NCBI RefSeq assembly: GCF_003265355.1
Contig: NZ_QFRW01000328.1
Coordinates: 1-57,283, forward strand
From: Glycomyces dulcitolivorans
GTDB lineage: Bacteria; Actinomycetota; Actinomycetes; Mycobacteriales; Micromonosporaceae
Direction: 5' to 3'
DNA length: 57,283 nucleotides
Made by a program: the position numbers and the translations under genes. Shown here in pieces: positions 9,101 to 17,704 of the stretch (positions are counted from its first letter, which is position 1; every line of letters begins with the position of its first letter). Under the pieces are notes generated by a model that ran no database searches, was not told where the DNA came from, and was given only the letters and a program-made list of their open reading frames with translations.

Positions 9101-9115
9101 TGGGAAGCGCTCTCA
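9101..9115. promoter_or_regulatory. LacI-family operator-like site 1
   Basis: TGGGAAGCGCTCTCA is a degenerate palindrome centred on AGCGCT, the core of CebR/BxlR/MalR-type operators in actinobacteria. It sits in the 5' leader of the sugar-binding lipoprotein gene, downstream of a candidate promoter (TTGACA on the minus strand at 9193-9198), where a repressor could block elongation. The 334-base interval 9031-9364 holds no gene, only this divergent control region. Confidence 0.6.
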
Positions 9116-9169
9116 CTACTTCCACCCCAGGTAGGGACTGCCTCACCCGCCGTTGGGGCGACGCTGGCA

Positions 9170-9198
9170 ATGGTGCTCTGGGTAACACTGATTGTCAA
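9170..9198 (-). promoter_or_regulatory. Candidate promoter of the sugar importer operon
   Basis: On the minus strand a perfect -35 hexamer TTGACA (9193-9198) is followed after 17 bases by a poor -10 (CACCAT, 9170-9175). A GGTAAC/GTTACC inverted repeat (9181-9186 and 9216-9221) flanks the -35 region. The -35 match is good and the -10 weak. Confidence 0.35.
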
Positions 9199-9259
9199 GT
9201 GTGCATTGCCGAATCGTTACCGGGTGCGATTGGATCGATATCTGTCCCTACCCGGTCGA

Positions 9260-9273
9260 TGGGAGCGATACCA
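9260..9273. promoter_or_regulatory. LacI-family operator-like site 2
   Basis: TGGGAGCGATACCA matches the palindromic CebR-type consensus TGGGAGCGCTCCCA at 12 of 14 positions. It lies about 90 bases before the GH1 start codon and on the upstream side of the importer promoter, so one repressor could control both divergent units. No LacI-family gene is present in the window. Confidence 0.6.
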
Positions 9274-9364
9274 ATGACGTATCATTCCAGCGCCCGGCAA
9301 CTCGTTTCCAGCCACGCCGCACAGTGCCGACACCCCGGCGCGCGGCGGAGAAAGGTGCCATCCG

Positions 9365-10711
9365 ATGACGCAGCTGACCTTCCCCGGGGGATTCCTGTGG
9401 GGGACCGCGACGGCTTCCTACCAGATCGAGGGGGCGGCGAACGAGGGCGGCCGGGGCCCGTCCATCTGGGACGTGTTCTCGGCGACGCCGGGCAAGACCT
9501 GGCGCGGCCAGTCCGGCGCCGTGGCGTGCGACCACTACCACCGGGTCGAGGACGACGTGGCGCTCATGGCCTCGCTCGGCGTCGACACCTACCGGTTCTC
9601 GATCGCGTGGCCCCGCATCCAGCCCGACGGCTCGGGCCCGGCCAACCCCGCCGGCCTCGACTTCTACGACCGCCTGGTGGACACGCTGGTCGCGGCCGGG
9701 ATCAAGCCGATGCCGACGCTGTACCACTGGGACCTGCCGCAGTCGCTCGAAGACCGCGGCGGCTGGCCCGAGCGCGAGACCGCCGAGCGGTTCGGCGAGT
9801 ACGCCGCGATCATCGGCGCCCGCCTGGCCGACCGCGTCCACACCTGGTGGACCCTGAACGAGCCGTGGTGCGCGGCGTACCTCGGCTACGGCAACGGCCA
9901 CCACGCGCCCGGGCGCACCGAGCCTGCGGCGGCGCTCGCGGCCGTCCACCACCTCAACCTCGGCCACGGCCTCGCCGTGCAGGCGCTGCGCGCGGCCGGC
10001 GCCGACCAGGTGTCGATCGTGCTCAACCCGACCCAGGTCCGCGGCGAGGAGGAGGCCGTGCGCACCGTCGACGGCATCGCCAACCGCGTCTTCTTCGACC
10101 CGATCCTGCGCGGCGAGTACCCCGCCGACGTCATCGAGCGGACCGCGCACCACACCGACTGGTCCTTCGTGCAGGAGGGCGACCTCGCGCAGATCAACCA
10201 GCCGATCGACCTGCTCGGCGTCAACTACTACAGCCCGACCTGGGTGCGCGCCAAGGCCGGCGAGCCCGAGAGCCCGGTCGGCCCCGGCACGGTCGGCGTC
10301 GAGACCTACACGCCCGAGGGCCTGGAGTTCACCGACATGGGCTGGGCGATCGACGCGACCGGCCTGACCGACCTGCTGCTGCGGATCCACAAGGACTACG
10401 GCGTGGCCACCATGGTCACCGAGAACGGCGCGGCCTACCCGACCGGGCCGGGCGAGGACGGCGAGGTGGACGACGTCGAGCGCGTCGCCTACCTGCGCTC
10501 GCACATCGCCGCCGTCCACGACGCGATCGAGGCCGGCGCCGACGTCCGCGGCTACACCGCCTGGTCGCTCATGGACAACTTCGAGTGGGCCTTCGGCTAC
10601 GACAAGCGGTTCGGCATCGTCCACGTCGACTACGCGACCCAGAAGCGCACGCCCAAGGCGAGCGCGAAGTTCTACTCCAAGGTCATCGCCGCGAACGGCC
10701 TCGACCGCTAG
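9365..10711 (+). CDS. GH1 beta-glucosidase
   Basis: A 448-residue retaining beta-glycosidase of family GH1. The N-terminal signature [14 protein letters not shown] is present. The acid/base glutamate is in TLNEP (E166), the nucleophile in VTENG (E353), and the family segment [12 protein letters not shown] lies near the C-terminus. There is no signal peptide, so it should hydrolyse imported beta-glucosides such as cellobiose in the cytoplasm. It is divergent from the sugar importer operon with shared operator-like sites. GAAAGGTG lies about 10 bases before the ATG. Its stop overlaps the stop of the convergent ThiE/TenI-like gene by 4 bases. Confidence 0.96.
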   Translation: MTQLTFPGGFLWGTATASYQIEGAANEGGRGPSIWDVFSATPGKTWRGQSGAVACDHYHRVEDDVALMASLGVDTYRFSIAWPRIQPDGSGPANPAGLDFYDRLVDTLVAAGIKPMPTLYHWDLPQSLEDRGGWPERETAERFGEYAAIIGARLADRVHTWWTLNEPWCAAYLGYGNGHHAPGRTEPAAALAAVHHLNLGHGLAVQALRAAGADQVSIVLNPTQVRGEEEAVRTVDGIANRVFFDPILRGEYPADVIERTAHHTDWSFVQEGDLAQINQPIDLLGVNYYSPTWVRAKAGEPESPVGPGTVGVETYTPEGLEFTDMGWAIDATGLTDLLLRIHKDYGVATMVTENGAAYPTGPGEDGEVDDVERVAYLRSHIAAVHDAIEAGADVRGYTAWSLMDNFEWAFGYDKRFGIVHVDYATQKRTPKASAKFYSKVIAANGLDR

Positions 10712-11277
10712 ACGAGTGCGCCCCGGAGCGCGCGGATCTCGTGCTCCGGGTCCTCGGCCCGCATGACCATGCCCATGACCGCGACCCCCGCCGCGCCCGC
10801 CTCCCGCGCGGCGAGGGCCCGGTCGGGCCCGTTCACGCCGCCGAGCGCGTACACCGGGACCGGGCTCGCCGCGCACACGTCAGCCAGTGCGGCGGGCCCG
10901 ATCGCCGGGCCGTAGCCCGGCTTCGAGTCGGTGGCCCACACGGGTGAATACGTGCAGTAGTCCAGGCCGGGATCGATCAGCTCGCCCGCGTGGACGGAGC
11001 GGCCGACGAGCACGGGCCGCGGATCGGGCACGGCGTATTTGGACGACAGGTGCGCCGCCGTGACCGGGCCTTCGGGGTCGGCCACGATGAGGACGCCCCC
11101 GTATTCAGCCACGACCATCCCGATCTCGGCGGCGAGCCGGTGCCGCTCCTCCCACGGAAGGTCCTTGTCGCGCAGGACGAGTGCGAACGGTCCGCCGCGC
11201 AGCGCGAGCGCGACCTGGTCGACCAGCGGGCGCGGGCACCCGTGCCGGTCGGTGACGACGATGAGCCGGTGCTGCAT
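10708..11277 (-). CDS. ThiE/TenI family protein (thiamine phosphate synthase-like)
   Basis: A 189-residue TIM-barrel protein. Family landmarks are VVTDRHG at the N-terminus, LVLRDKDLP (compare the usual LREK), GRSVHAGE, the [14 protein letters not shown] segment and YALGGVN near the end. Thiamine phosphate synthase joins the pyrimidine and thiazole moieties of thiamine. TenI-like paralogues act as thiazole tautomerases. Neighbouring thi genes are absent and several ThiE positions are altered, so the exact activity is open. It is convergent with the GH1 gene and overlaps its stop by 4 bases. Confidence 0.82.
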   Translation of the reverse strand: MQHRLIVVTDRHGCPRPLVDQVALALRGGPFALVLRDKDLPWEERHRLAAEIGMVVAEYGGVLIVADPEGPVTAAHLSSKYAVPDPRPVLVGRSVHAGELIDPGLDYCTYSPVWATDSKPGYGPAIGPAALADVCAASPVPVYALGGVNGPDRALAAREAGAAGVAVMGMVMRAEDPEHEIRALRGALV

Positions 11278-11436
11278 CCCCCGAACCTACGCCCCGTCAG
11301 GGGTCGAACGTGTGTTCCCCGTGTTCAGGGAGTCGACTTGCGTCCGACTCGCCGCTGCTCGACCGGTTTAACGCTTCTGTATCGGTCAACGGCTTGAACT
11401 TGCGTAATTCACGACACAGGTGCGAAACTTCAGGGG

Positions 11437-12219
11437 ATGAACATCGGCGATCAAATCAACGTGCTGCGGACCGAAGGGGAGCGGATCGCTGTCGCTGGTG
11501 GGGAACTCGCACTGAACGCGCTCGTGCCCACCTGCCCGGGGTGGATCGTCAAGGATCTCTTGACCCATATCGGGACCGTCCATCGCTGGGCGGCGGCGAT
11601 CGTGGGCGGAGCCCTGCCCTACGATCCCCGCAAACAGGACTTCCAGCGGATCGTGGGGCCCACGCCCCATGACGACCTGCTGGTCGACTGGGTCAGGGAG
11701 GGGCTCCTGCGGCTCGCCGCCGTGCTGGAGTCCGCCCCCGACGACCTCCAGTGCTGGCAGGTGTTCCCTGCCCAGTCCTCACGCCGCTTCTGGGTCCGCA
11801 GACAGGCCCACGAGACGACCATTCACCGCGTCGACGCCGAACAGGCGCGAGGCGACGAGATATCACCGGTCGGCCGCGACTTCGCGGCCGACGGCATCGA
11901 CGAGCTGCTGCTGGGGTTCCACGGCCGCCCGTCGAGCAGGGTGCGGGCGCTGCGGCCGTCAGTGCTCCACATCCACGCCACCGATCTGCCGCCGGGGCGC
12001 GGCGACTGGTACGTGCACCCCACCGACACGGGCCCGCTCGTGACGTTCAGCGAGGTCGAATCCCCGCACTGCGTCATCGAGGGCCCGGTGGAGCTGCTGT
12101 ACCTGGCGCTGTGGAACCGGCTGCCGTTCGACGACCTCGCCGTTCACGGAGACCCGGCACTGCTCCACTTGTGGCGCAATTACTCCGCTGTCCGGTGGGT
12201 CGATCCCGTAGACGTTTGA
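11437..12219 (+). CDS. Maleylpyruvate isomerase (MDMPI/DinB)-family protein
   Basis: A 260-residue member of the mycothiol-dependent maleylpyruvate isomerase family. The N-terminal four-helix DinB-like domain has the metal-site patterns PGWIVKDLLTHIGTVHRWA and HETTIHRVDAE. A C-terminal SCP-like domain follows (residues about 160-260). Members use or bind mycothiol, which fits an actinobacterial host, but most paralogues have no known substrate. The start has AGGGG just upstream. It stands alone, with non-coding gaps on both sides. Confidence 0.85.
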   Translation: MNIGDQINVLRTEGERIAVAGGELALNALVPTCPGWIVKDLLTHIGTVHRWAAAIVGGALPYDPRKQDFQRIVGPTPHDDLLVDWVREGLLRLAAVLESAPDDLQCWQVFPAQSSRRFWVRRQAHETTIHRVDAEQARGDEISPVGRDFAADGIDELLLGFHGRPSSRVRALRPSVLHIHATDLPPGRGDWYVHPTDTGPLVTFSEVESPHCVIEGPVELLYLALWNRLPFDDLAVHGDPALLHLWRNYSAVRWVDPVDV

Positions 12220-12358
12220 AACACTGACGCATAGCGACTGGAGCGCTACAGAGCGATCACGCAGGTGACCGGGACGGATTCGCGGCGATTGTCCGCTGTG
12301 GCCGTTCCGGGCGCGCTGCTGCGCGTCCGGGCGGTGCCGGGACCGTAAGCTCTCGGAC

Positions 12359-13624
12359 GTGAACGAGGTCCATCCGAAGCACAGTCACTCCGCCCCGAAC
12401 GACGCCGTCCCCCGCGCCGCGCTGTGGATCCTGGTCCCGGCCGCGGTCGCCACGATCCTGGGGCTGGTCCTGCTGTGGCCGCAGGGGGTCGAGGACGCGC
12501 AGACCGACGAGTACGGGACCGAGGTCGACGGCCGGGTCATCGCCGTGGCCGAGACCGAGTGCACCGCGGACGAGGCCGAGGTCCTCACGGTGTGCGGCGA
12601 CGTGGTCGTGCGGCTGACGAGCGGCGACCAGACCGGGGAGGAGGTCGTCGTCGACATCCCGAGCGGGCCGGGCGCGCCCGAAGTCGCGGCCGGGGACGAC
12701 GTCATCCTCATCTACACGCCCGACGCGGTGTCGGGCCAGCAGTTCCACATCATCGACCACGACCGGGCGGGCGCGCTGTGGGCGCTGGTGATCGCGTTCG
12801 CGCTGGCGGTGGTGGCGTTCGGGCGGTGGAAGGGCCTGCGGTCGCTGGTGAGCCTGGGGCTGACGTTCGCGGTCGTGCTGCTGTTCATGGTGCCGGCGGT
12901 CCTGGACGGGTCGTCGCCGGTGATGGTCGCGATCGTGGGCGCGGCCGCGATCATGCTCCTGTCGCTGTACCTGTCGCACGGGTGGAACCGGACGACGACG
13001 GTGGCGGTGCTCGGGACGCTCGCGTCGCTGGTGCTGACGGTGCTGCTCGCGGAGGCGGCGGTGCAGGTCGCGGAGCTGAACGGGGTGCTCGACGAGAACA
13101 CGACGAACCTGGCGCTCCAGTACCCGATCGACATGTCCGGGCTGCTGCTGGCGGGCATCCTGATCGGTTCGCTCGGCGTGATCGACGACGTGACGGTCTC
13201 GCAGGCCGCGACGGTGGACGAGGTCGCGAAGGCGAACCCGAAGTGGGGGCACGCGCGGCTGTACAAGTCGGGGATGCGGGTCGGGCGCGACCACCTGACG
13301 TCGGTGGTGAACACGCTGGTGCTCGCGTATGCGGGTGCTTCTTTGCCGCTGCTGGTGCTCATCGCGGCGGCGAACCGGCCGCTGGAGCAGGTGCTCACGA
13401 GCCAGACGATCGCGACGGAGATCGTGCGGTCGGTGGCGGGCACGCTCGGGTTGATAGCGGCGGTGCCGATCACGACGTGGCTGGCGGCGTACCTGGTGCG
13501 CTGGCAGCCGAAGCCGAAGGGCCCCAAGGAACCGAAGGAGAAGGAGCCGAAGCGGCCCCGGCCGAAGGCCGGGGAAGGTGGGTGGGACTCGGAGGAGTCG
13601 CCGTATCCGCCTTCGCACCTGTAG
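12359..13624 (+). CDS. YibE/F-like multipass membrane protein
   Basis: A 421-residue protein with an N-terminal TM helix, an external beta-rich segment of about 110 residues (12500-12750) and about seven further TM helices. It ends in a Lys/Pro/Glu-rich cytoplasmic tail. The order and the segment GVIDDVTVSQAATVDEV match the YibE/YibF family, whose function is not established. The GTG at 12359 is the first start in frame. The opposite strand also has long open frames but with the wrong codon bias. Confidence 0.88.
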   Translation: MNEVHPKHSHSAPNDAVPRAALWILVPAAVATILGLVLLWPQGVEDAQTDEYGTEVDGRVIAVAETECTADEAEVLTVCGDVVVRLTSGDQTGEEVVVDIPSGPGAPEVAAGDDVILIYTPDAVSGQQFHIIDHDRAGALWALVIAFALAVVAFGRWKGLRSLVSLGLTFAVVLLFMVPAVLDGSSPVMVAIVGAAAIMLLSLYLSHGWNRTTTVAVLGTLASLVLTVLLAEAAVQVAELNGVLDENTTNLALQYPIDMSGLLLAGILIGSLGVIDDVTVSQAATVDEVAKANPKWGHARLYKSGMRVGRDHLTSVVNTLVLAYAGASLPLLVLIAAANRPLEQVLTSQTIATEIVRSVAGTLGLIAAVPITTWLAAYLVRWQPKPKGPKEPKEKEPKRPRPKAGEGGWDSEESPYPPSHL

Positions 13625-13786
13625 CCGCGCCCCGCGGCCGGGTGTGTCGCGACTCGGCCGCCCCCGGCTTCAACGGTGCCTCGGGGGTCCGACATTGCGG
13701 TCGCGGTCGCGGCAACCGGGTCACGAGGTCGGGGGTGTCGATCGCCGGGCCCCCGGTACGAGGGTGACGCGGGGGTACGACATTCG

Positions 13787-14707
13787 TCAGAACCGCTCGG
13801 CGGCGGTCATGAGTTTTCGTGCGGCCTGGTGGAGTGCTTGAAGAACCGTCATCACCGCGGGGCGGCCGGTTGAGGCCGTGCGGTGGACTACGTAGACGTC
13901 GCGGCCGGGCAGCTCCTCGCTGATGGCGCGGACGGCGACGTCACGGCGTTCGGCCGCCGCCATCCACGGGGCGACCGTCACACCAAGGCCCTTGGCGACC
14001 AGGGTGAGGATCGTGTCGAGTCCCTCGAACTCCGAGACCGGGGCGGAGATGCCCTCGGCGCGCCACAGGCGGTCGAGCGCGGTGCGGGAGGGCTCGCCGC
14101 CGGGTGAGGCGATCCAGGACTCCCCCGCGAGTTCGTGCGCGGACACGACCTCCTTGGCGGCCAGGGGGTGCTTCGCGGGCAGGACCGCGACGAGCGGGTC
14201 CTTCACCAGATGATGGAACGTCAAGGGCCCCACCATGGCCGGGCGGCGCTGGCCCGACCAGTCGTCGATGAGCGCCAGGTCGATCTCGCCCGAGCGCACG
14301 CGCGCGAGCGACTCCGAGACCGTGTGCTGCTGGCGCAGGACCATCTGGAGCTCCGGGTGGCGGCGCAGGCGGCGCACGATCGGGCCCGCGAGGGCCACGG
14401 CGACCGTGGGGAACGCGGTGAGCGTGACCCGCCCCCTCGGTTCGGCGGACTCGGCGGCGAGGTCGGTCTCGGCGGCGTCGATCGCCTCCAAGATCAGCGC
14501 CGTGTGCTCCACTAGGCGGCGGCCGGCGTCGGTCAGCTGAGCCGAGCGGGCGGTGCGTTCGAGGAGGGCGACGCCGGTGTCCTTCTCCAAGGCGGCCAAC
14601 TGCTGTGAGACCGCGGAGGCGGTCTGGCCGGTGGCCACGGCAGTGGCGGATATCGATCCCTGGGCGGCGAACTCGTAGAGGAGCCGCAGGCGGCGAACAT
14701 CGAGCAT
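13787..14707 (-). CDS. LysR family transcriptional regulator
   Basis: A 306-residue LysR regulator. The N-terminal winged helix (VRRLRLLYEFAAQGSISATA, then QTASAVSQQLAALEKDTGVA) occupies residues about 3-62, and a periplasmic-binding-like effector domain occupies 90-300. It is divergent from an aminotransferase gene and its start codon lies inside a T-N11-A dyad, so autoregulation and control of the neighbour are likely. The 160 bases past its stop (towards 13625) hold nothing I can recognise. Confidence 0.93.
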   Translation of the reverse strand: MLDVRRLRLLYEFAAQGSISATAVATGQTASAVSQQLAALEKDTGVALLERTARSAQLTDAGRRLVEHTALILEAIDAAETDLAAESAEPRGRVTLTAFPTVAVALAGPIVRRLRRHPELQMVLRQQHTVSESLARVRSGEIDLALIDDWSGQRRPAMVGPLTFHHLVKDPLVAVLPAKHPLAAKEVVSAHELAGESWIASPGGEPSRTALDRLWRAEGISAPVSEFEGLDTILTLVAKGLGVTVAPWMAAAERRDVAVRAISEELPGRDVYVVHRTASTGRPAVMTVLQALHQAARKLMTAAERF

Positions 14708-14720
14708 AAGGAAATCTTAT
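14706..14720. promoter_or_regulatory. LysR-type T-N11-A operator candidate
   Basis: ATAAG-GAAAT-CTTAT is a perfect 5-bp dyad with a 5-base spacer and contains T-N11-A. It overlaps the start codon of the LysR gene (14705-14707) and faces the divergent aminotransferase gene. The AT-rich arms stand out in this GC-rich DNA. Confidence 0.6.
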
Positions 14721-14809
14721 CCTCGGCAACAGGTAGAAATACTTGCGATGATGCTTTGCGCAGAGGAGGGTGGGGACCGTCCATACGACATTCCACCGAG
14801 GAGTCCTCT

Positions 14810-16063
14810 GTGACCGTCTCCGCCACCCTCGCCGCCAACGAAGCCATCGCCGAGCGGCGCGCCGCCGGCGAGGAGGTGCTCGCACTCGGGTTCGGCGAGG
14901 CCGGAATCCCCGTGCACCCCTTGCTGAGGCAGCGCCTGACGCAGGCCGCCGGGCAGATCTCGTACGGGCCCGTGGCCGGGATCGACGCGGCCCGCGAGGC
15001 CGCCGCGGGGTACTGGACGCGGCGCGCGATCCCCACCGGCGCCGAGCAGGTCCTCCTCGGGCCCGGCTCCAAGCCGCTGCTGTTCGCGCTCCTCCACGCC
15101 GCCGGGGGCGACGTGGTCCTCCCCAAGCCCGCGTGGGTGTCGTACGCGGCCCAGTCGCAGCTCCTCGGCCGCGACCCGATCCGCGTCCCGGTCCCCGAAG
15201 GCGAAGGGGGCGTTCCGGACGCCGACGCCATGGACGCGGCCGTGCGCGAGGCCCGCCGAGCCGGGCGCGACCCGCGGATCGTGATCGTGACCCTCCCCGA
15301 CAACCCGACCGGGCGGCTCGCCTCCGAGCAGTCGGTCAAGGCCCTGTGCGAGGCCGCGCGCGAGCTCGACCTCATCATCGCCGCCGACGAGATCTACCGC
15401 GACCTCGTGTTCGAGCCCGGCACGTTCCCCTCCCCCGCCGCGTGGGCGCCGGAGCGGACCGTGACGACCACGTCCCTGTCGAAGAACTACGCGCTCGGCG
15501 GCTGGCGGGTCGGCGCGGCGCGCTTCCCCGACTCCCCGCTGGGCGAGCGGCTGCGCGAATCGGTGCGCGGCACCGCGTCCGAGCTGTGGTCCTCCACGCC
15601 GATGCCGATGCAGCACGCCGCCGCGTACGCGTGGTCGGACCCGCAGGAGCTGGTCGAGCGGGTGGCGCTGGCGCGGCGCCTGCACGGGTCGGTCGCGAAC
15701 GCCGTCGCCGAGGCGTTCTCCGAGGCCGGGTGCGAGGTGCTGCCGCCGCAGGGCGGGTTCTACGTGTGGCCGGACTTCGAGCCGCTGCGCGATTCGCTCG
15801 CGGCGCACTGGGGCATCGCCACGAGTGCGGACCTGGCTCGGGTCCTCTTGGAGCGCTTCGGGGTCGTGGTCCTGCCCGGCAGCGCGTTCGGCGACGACCC
15901 CGAGCGATTGACGGTCCGCGTCGCGGTCACCGGGATCTACGGCGAGAACGACTCCGAGCGCCTCGCGGCCCTCGTGTCGCGCCAGCCGGTGGAGATGCCG
16001 TGGATCAGCGAGGCCCTCGACGGCCTCAAGGAGAAGCTTCAGGCGCTCACCGCGCCTGAGTAG
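14810..16063 (+). CDS. Class I/II PLP aminotransferase
   Basis: A 417-residue fold-type I aminotransferase. The PLP lysine is in SLSKNYALGGWRVG (K225). The upstream loop PDNPTG and the aspartate of IAADEIYRDL are also as expected. The family covers aspartate, tyrosine and aromatic aminotransferases, and the substrate cannot be told. I choose the GTG at 14810 because GAGGAG lies 7 bases upstream. An in-frame ATG at 14756 lacks such a site. It is divergent from, and probably regulated by, the LysR gene, and ends at a 16-bp hairpin. Confidence 0.92.
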   Translation: MTVSATLAANEAIAERRAAGEEVLALGFGEAGIPVHPLLRQRLTQAAGQISYGPVAGIDAAREAAAGYWTRRAIPTGAEQVLLGPGSKPLLFALLHAAGGDVVLPKPAWVSYAAQSQLLGRDPIRVPVPEGEGGVPDADAMDAAVREARRAGRDPRIVIVTLPDNPTGRLASEQSVKALCEAARELDLIIAADEIYRDLVFEPGTFPSPAAWAPERTVTTTSLSKNYALGGWRVGAARFPDSPLGERLRESVRGTASELWSSTPMPMQHAAAYAWSDPQELVERVALARRLHGSVANAVAEAFSEAGCEVLPPQGGFYVWPDFEPLRDSLAAHWGIATSADLARVLLERFGVVVLPGSAFGDDPERLTVRVAVTGIYGENDSERLAALVSRQPVEMPWISEALDGLKEKLQALTAPE

Positions 16064-16067
16064 GACG

Positions 16068-16108
16068 CCGGGCGGCGCTGCCGAGGCCGATGCGGCAGCG
16101 CTGCCCGG
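16068..16108. terminator. Terminator after aminotransferase
   Basis: A 16-bp stem (16068-16083 with 16093-16108, one G-U pair) with a 9-base loop lies between the convergent aminotransferase (stop 16063) and DUF1707 gene (stop 16129). Confidence 0.85.
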
Positions 16109-16128
16109 TTCGATTCACCCGTGTCGAT

Positions 16129-16473
16129 TCACGAGGTCCAGACCGCGATCACGCCGTACGCGACGGCGGCGACCGCGACGATGACGAGGCCGACGATCGC
16201 GAAGCCCACGAAGCGCTGGATCTCCAGTTCGTGTCCCTCGCGCACGGGTCCGCGCCAGCGCCCGTAGCGCCAGTGGTCGTGGCCCTGCTCGTAGTCGGCG
16301 GCCTCGTCATCGAGCAGCGCTTGCAGGTCGGCGAGGGTCTCGGCGCGCTTGGCGAGCTGGCGGCGGAGGCGGTACTCGTCGTCGTCGATGGCGCCGCGTT
16401 TGCGGGCGCGGCCGAGCCGGTAGAGGGCCATGCGGCGGTGGGCCCTGGTGGGGCGGATGGTGAACGCGTCCAT
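16129..16473 (-). CDS. DUF1707-type small membrane protein
   Basis: A 114-residue protein. The N-terminal segment of about 55 residues is Arg-rich and resembles the DUF1707/SHOCT-like motif (ALYRLGRARKRGAIDDDEY). A polar linker and one C-terminal TM helix (VGFAIVGLVIVAVAAVAYGV) follow. Such proteins are common in actinobacteria and unassigned. The ATG at 16473 has GGGAG 6 bases upstream. A frame extension of 20 residues to 16533 is unlikely. Confidence 0.7.
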   Translation of the reverse strand: MDAFTIRPTRAHRRMALYRLGRARKRGAIDDDEYRLRRQLAKRAETLADLQALLDDEAADYEQGHDHWRYGRWRGPVREGHELEIQRFVGFAIVGLVIVAVAAVAYGVIAVWTS

Positions 16474-16566
16474 GGCGTGCTCCCGGGGTCGTGTGCCCCG
16501 GGAGGGTTCCCCGCCCGCACCGTTCGTACACATTGGCGTCCAGTGCGGGAGGGACCGTACTCCAGG

Positions 16567-16857
16567 TCAGTCGAGGAGTGCGCTGACGGCGGCGGCGAGG
16601 TCGGTGTCCTTGGCGGAGACCTTGCTGCCGGCGGAGTGCGTGGTGACCGAGACGGTGAGCTTGTCGTAGTTGATCGTCAGGTCGGCGTGGTGGTTGCGGC
16701 GCTCGGAGAGCAGGCCGACGCCGGTGGCGGCGGCGAGGGCCTGGAGGTGGCCGTCGAAGGTCCAGGTGCCGACCAGGTGGTCGCGCTCGTGGGTCCAGCC
16801 GGGCAGGTCGGAGAGGGCGAGTTCGATCTCGGCCCCGGTCAAGGGTTGGTCGCTCAT
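16567..16857 (-). CDS. Pterin-4a-carbinolamine dehydratase
   Basis: A 96-residue protein of the PCD/DCoH family, which dehydrates 4a-hydroxytetrahydropterin. The active-site region ERRNHHADLTINYDKLTVSV with the paired histidines, and TTHSAGSKVSAKDTDLA, are typical, and the length is normal. The ATG at 16857 is the natural start. The upstream part of the same frame runs antisense to the carbonic anhydrase and is not real. It lies 26 bases after the carbonic anhydrase stop on the same strand, so the two may be co-transcribed. Confidence 0.93.
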   Translation of the reverse strand: MSDQPLTGAEIELALSDLPGWTHERDHLVGTWTFDGHLQALAAATGVGLLSERRNHHADLTINYDKLTVSVTTHSAGSKVSAKDTDLAAAVSALLD

Positions 16858-16883
16858 GATTCGATTGTGACAGCCGGAGGCGG

Positions 16884-17552
16884 TCAGTTCTCCTCGATGA
16901 GCTTCACTTCGCCGGTGTCGAGGTCGTAGACGGCGCCGACGACGAGGACGCCGTCGAGGTTCTCGCGGCGGCCGAGGTCGGCGACGGTGCGGCGGACCTG
17001 GAGGCGCAGGGCCTTGGGGGCGGCGTCCTCGCCTTCGGGGGTCTCGGCGAGGGCCTGGGAGGCGGGCTGCCAGAGCTGCTCGACGAGGTAGTCGGTGCGC
17101 GGGTCGTGGGTGTCGTCCTCGACGGCGTGGAGGGCGGCGTTGATGGCGCCGCAGCGCTCGTGGCCGAGGACGACGACGAGGGAGACGCCGAGTTCGGCGG
17201 CCGCGAATTCGAGGGAGCCGACGGCGGCGCGGTCGGGCACGTGCCCGGCGGTGCGCACGACCAGGAGCTGGCCGAAGTCGCAGTCGAACACGGACTCGGC
17301 GGTGACGCGGGAGTCGATGCAGGTGAAGACGGCGGCGGTCGGCTTCTGGCCGAGGGCGTGCTGGCGCGCGGCGACGACGTCGCGCTTGTAGCGGGGCTCG
17401 CCGGCGACGAACCGGCCGTTGCCTTCGAGGAGAGCGACGAGCGTCTTGGCGGCTTCGTGGTGCTCCATGAGCGAGGAGGCGGTCAGTTCTGGCACGCCCT
17501 GAATGGTGCCGCACGATCCGCAGGTCCGCAAGCGCGACGGGCGGACTGTCAC
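16884..17552 (-). CDS. Beta-class carbonic anhydrase
   Basis: A zinc enzyme interconverting CO2 and bicarbonate. The ligand and dyad motifs are FTCIDSRV (Cys plus the Asp-Arg dyad) and GHERCGAI (His and Cys), in the spacing of beta-CAs, with LEGNGRFVAGEPRYKRD before them. The frame is 222 residues from a GTG at 17552, which has AAAAGG 4-8 bases upstream. The first 20-28 residues are not conserved-looking, so a GTG at 17495 or ATG at 17468 are alternatives. It is followed by the pterin dehydratase gene. Confidence 0.92.
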   Translation of the reverse strand: MTVRPSRLRTCGSCGTIQGVPELTASSLMEHHEAAKTLVALLEGNGRFVAGEPRYKRDVVAARQHALGQKPTAAVFTCIDSRVTAESVFDCDFGQLLVVRTAGHVPDRAAVGSLEFAAAELGVSLVVVLGHERCGAINAALHAVEDDTHDPRTDYLVEQLWQPASQALAETPEGEDAAPKALRLQVRRTVADLGRRENLDGVLVVGAVYDLDTGEVKLIEEN

Positions 17553-17704
17553 GCACCTTTTACCGACCTCACGTTACCGTTCCGAGATCTTCAGGTCATT
17601 TACCAGGACTTGTCGCTCGCGGAACGGGACCATAGGATGAACGGGAACTACCGCATTGCGATTCACCTGCGGGTTCGTCCCCCGCAGGATTCTGGAGGCC
17701 ACCG

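Noticed and set aside
11278-11436. TPP riboswitch near the ThiE/TenI-like gene
   Set aside because: The upstream region of that minus-strand gene has no CUGAGA-type or matching P1 elements that I can see.
13625-13786. Short GC-rich repeats with GACATT after the YibE/F gene
   Set aside because: Two loose similarities (TCCGACATTGCGG and TACGACATTCGTC) without conserved spacing or pairing. Treated as chance.
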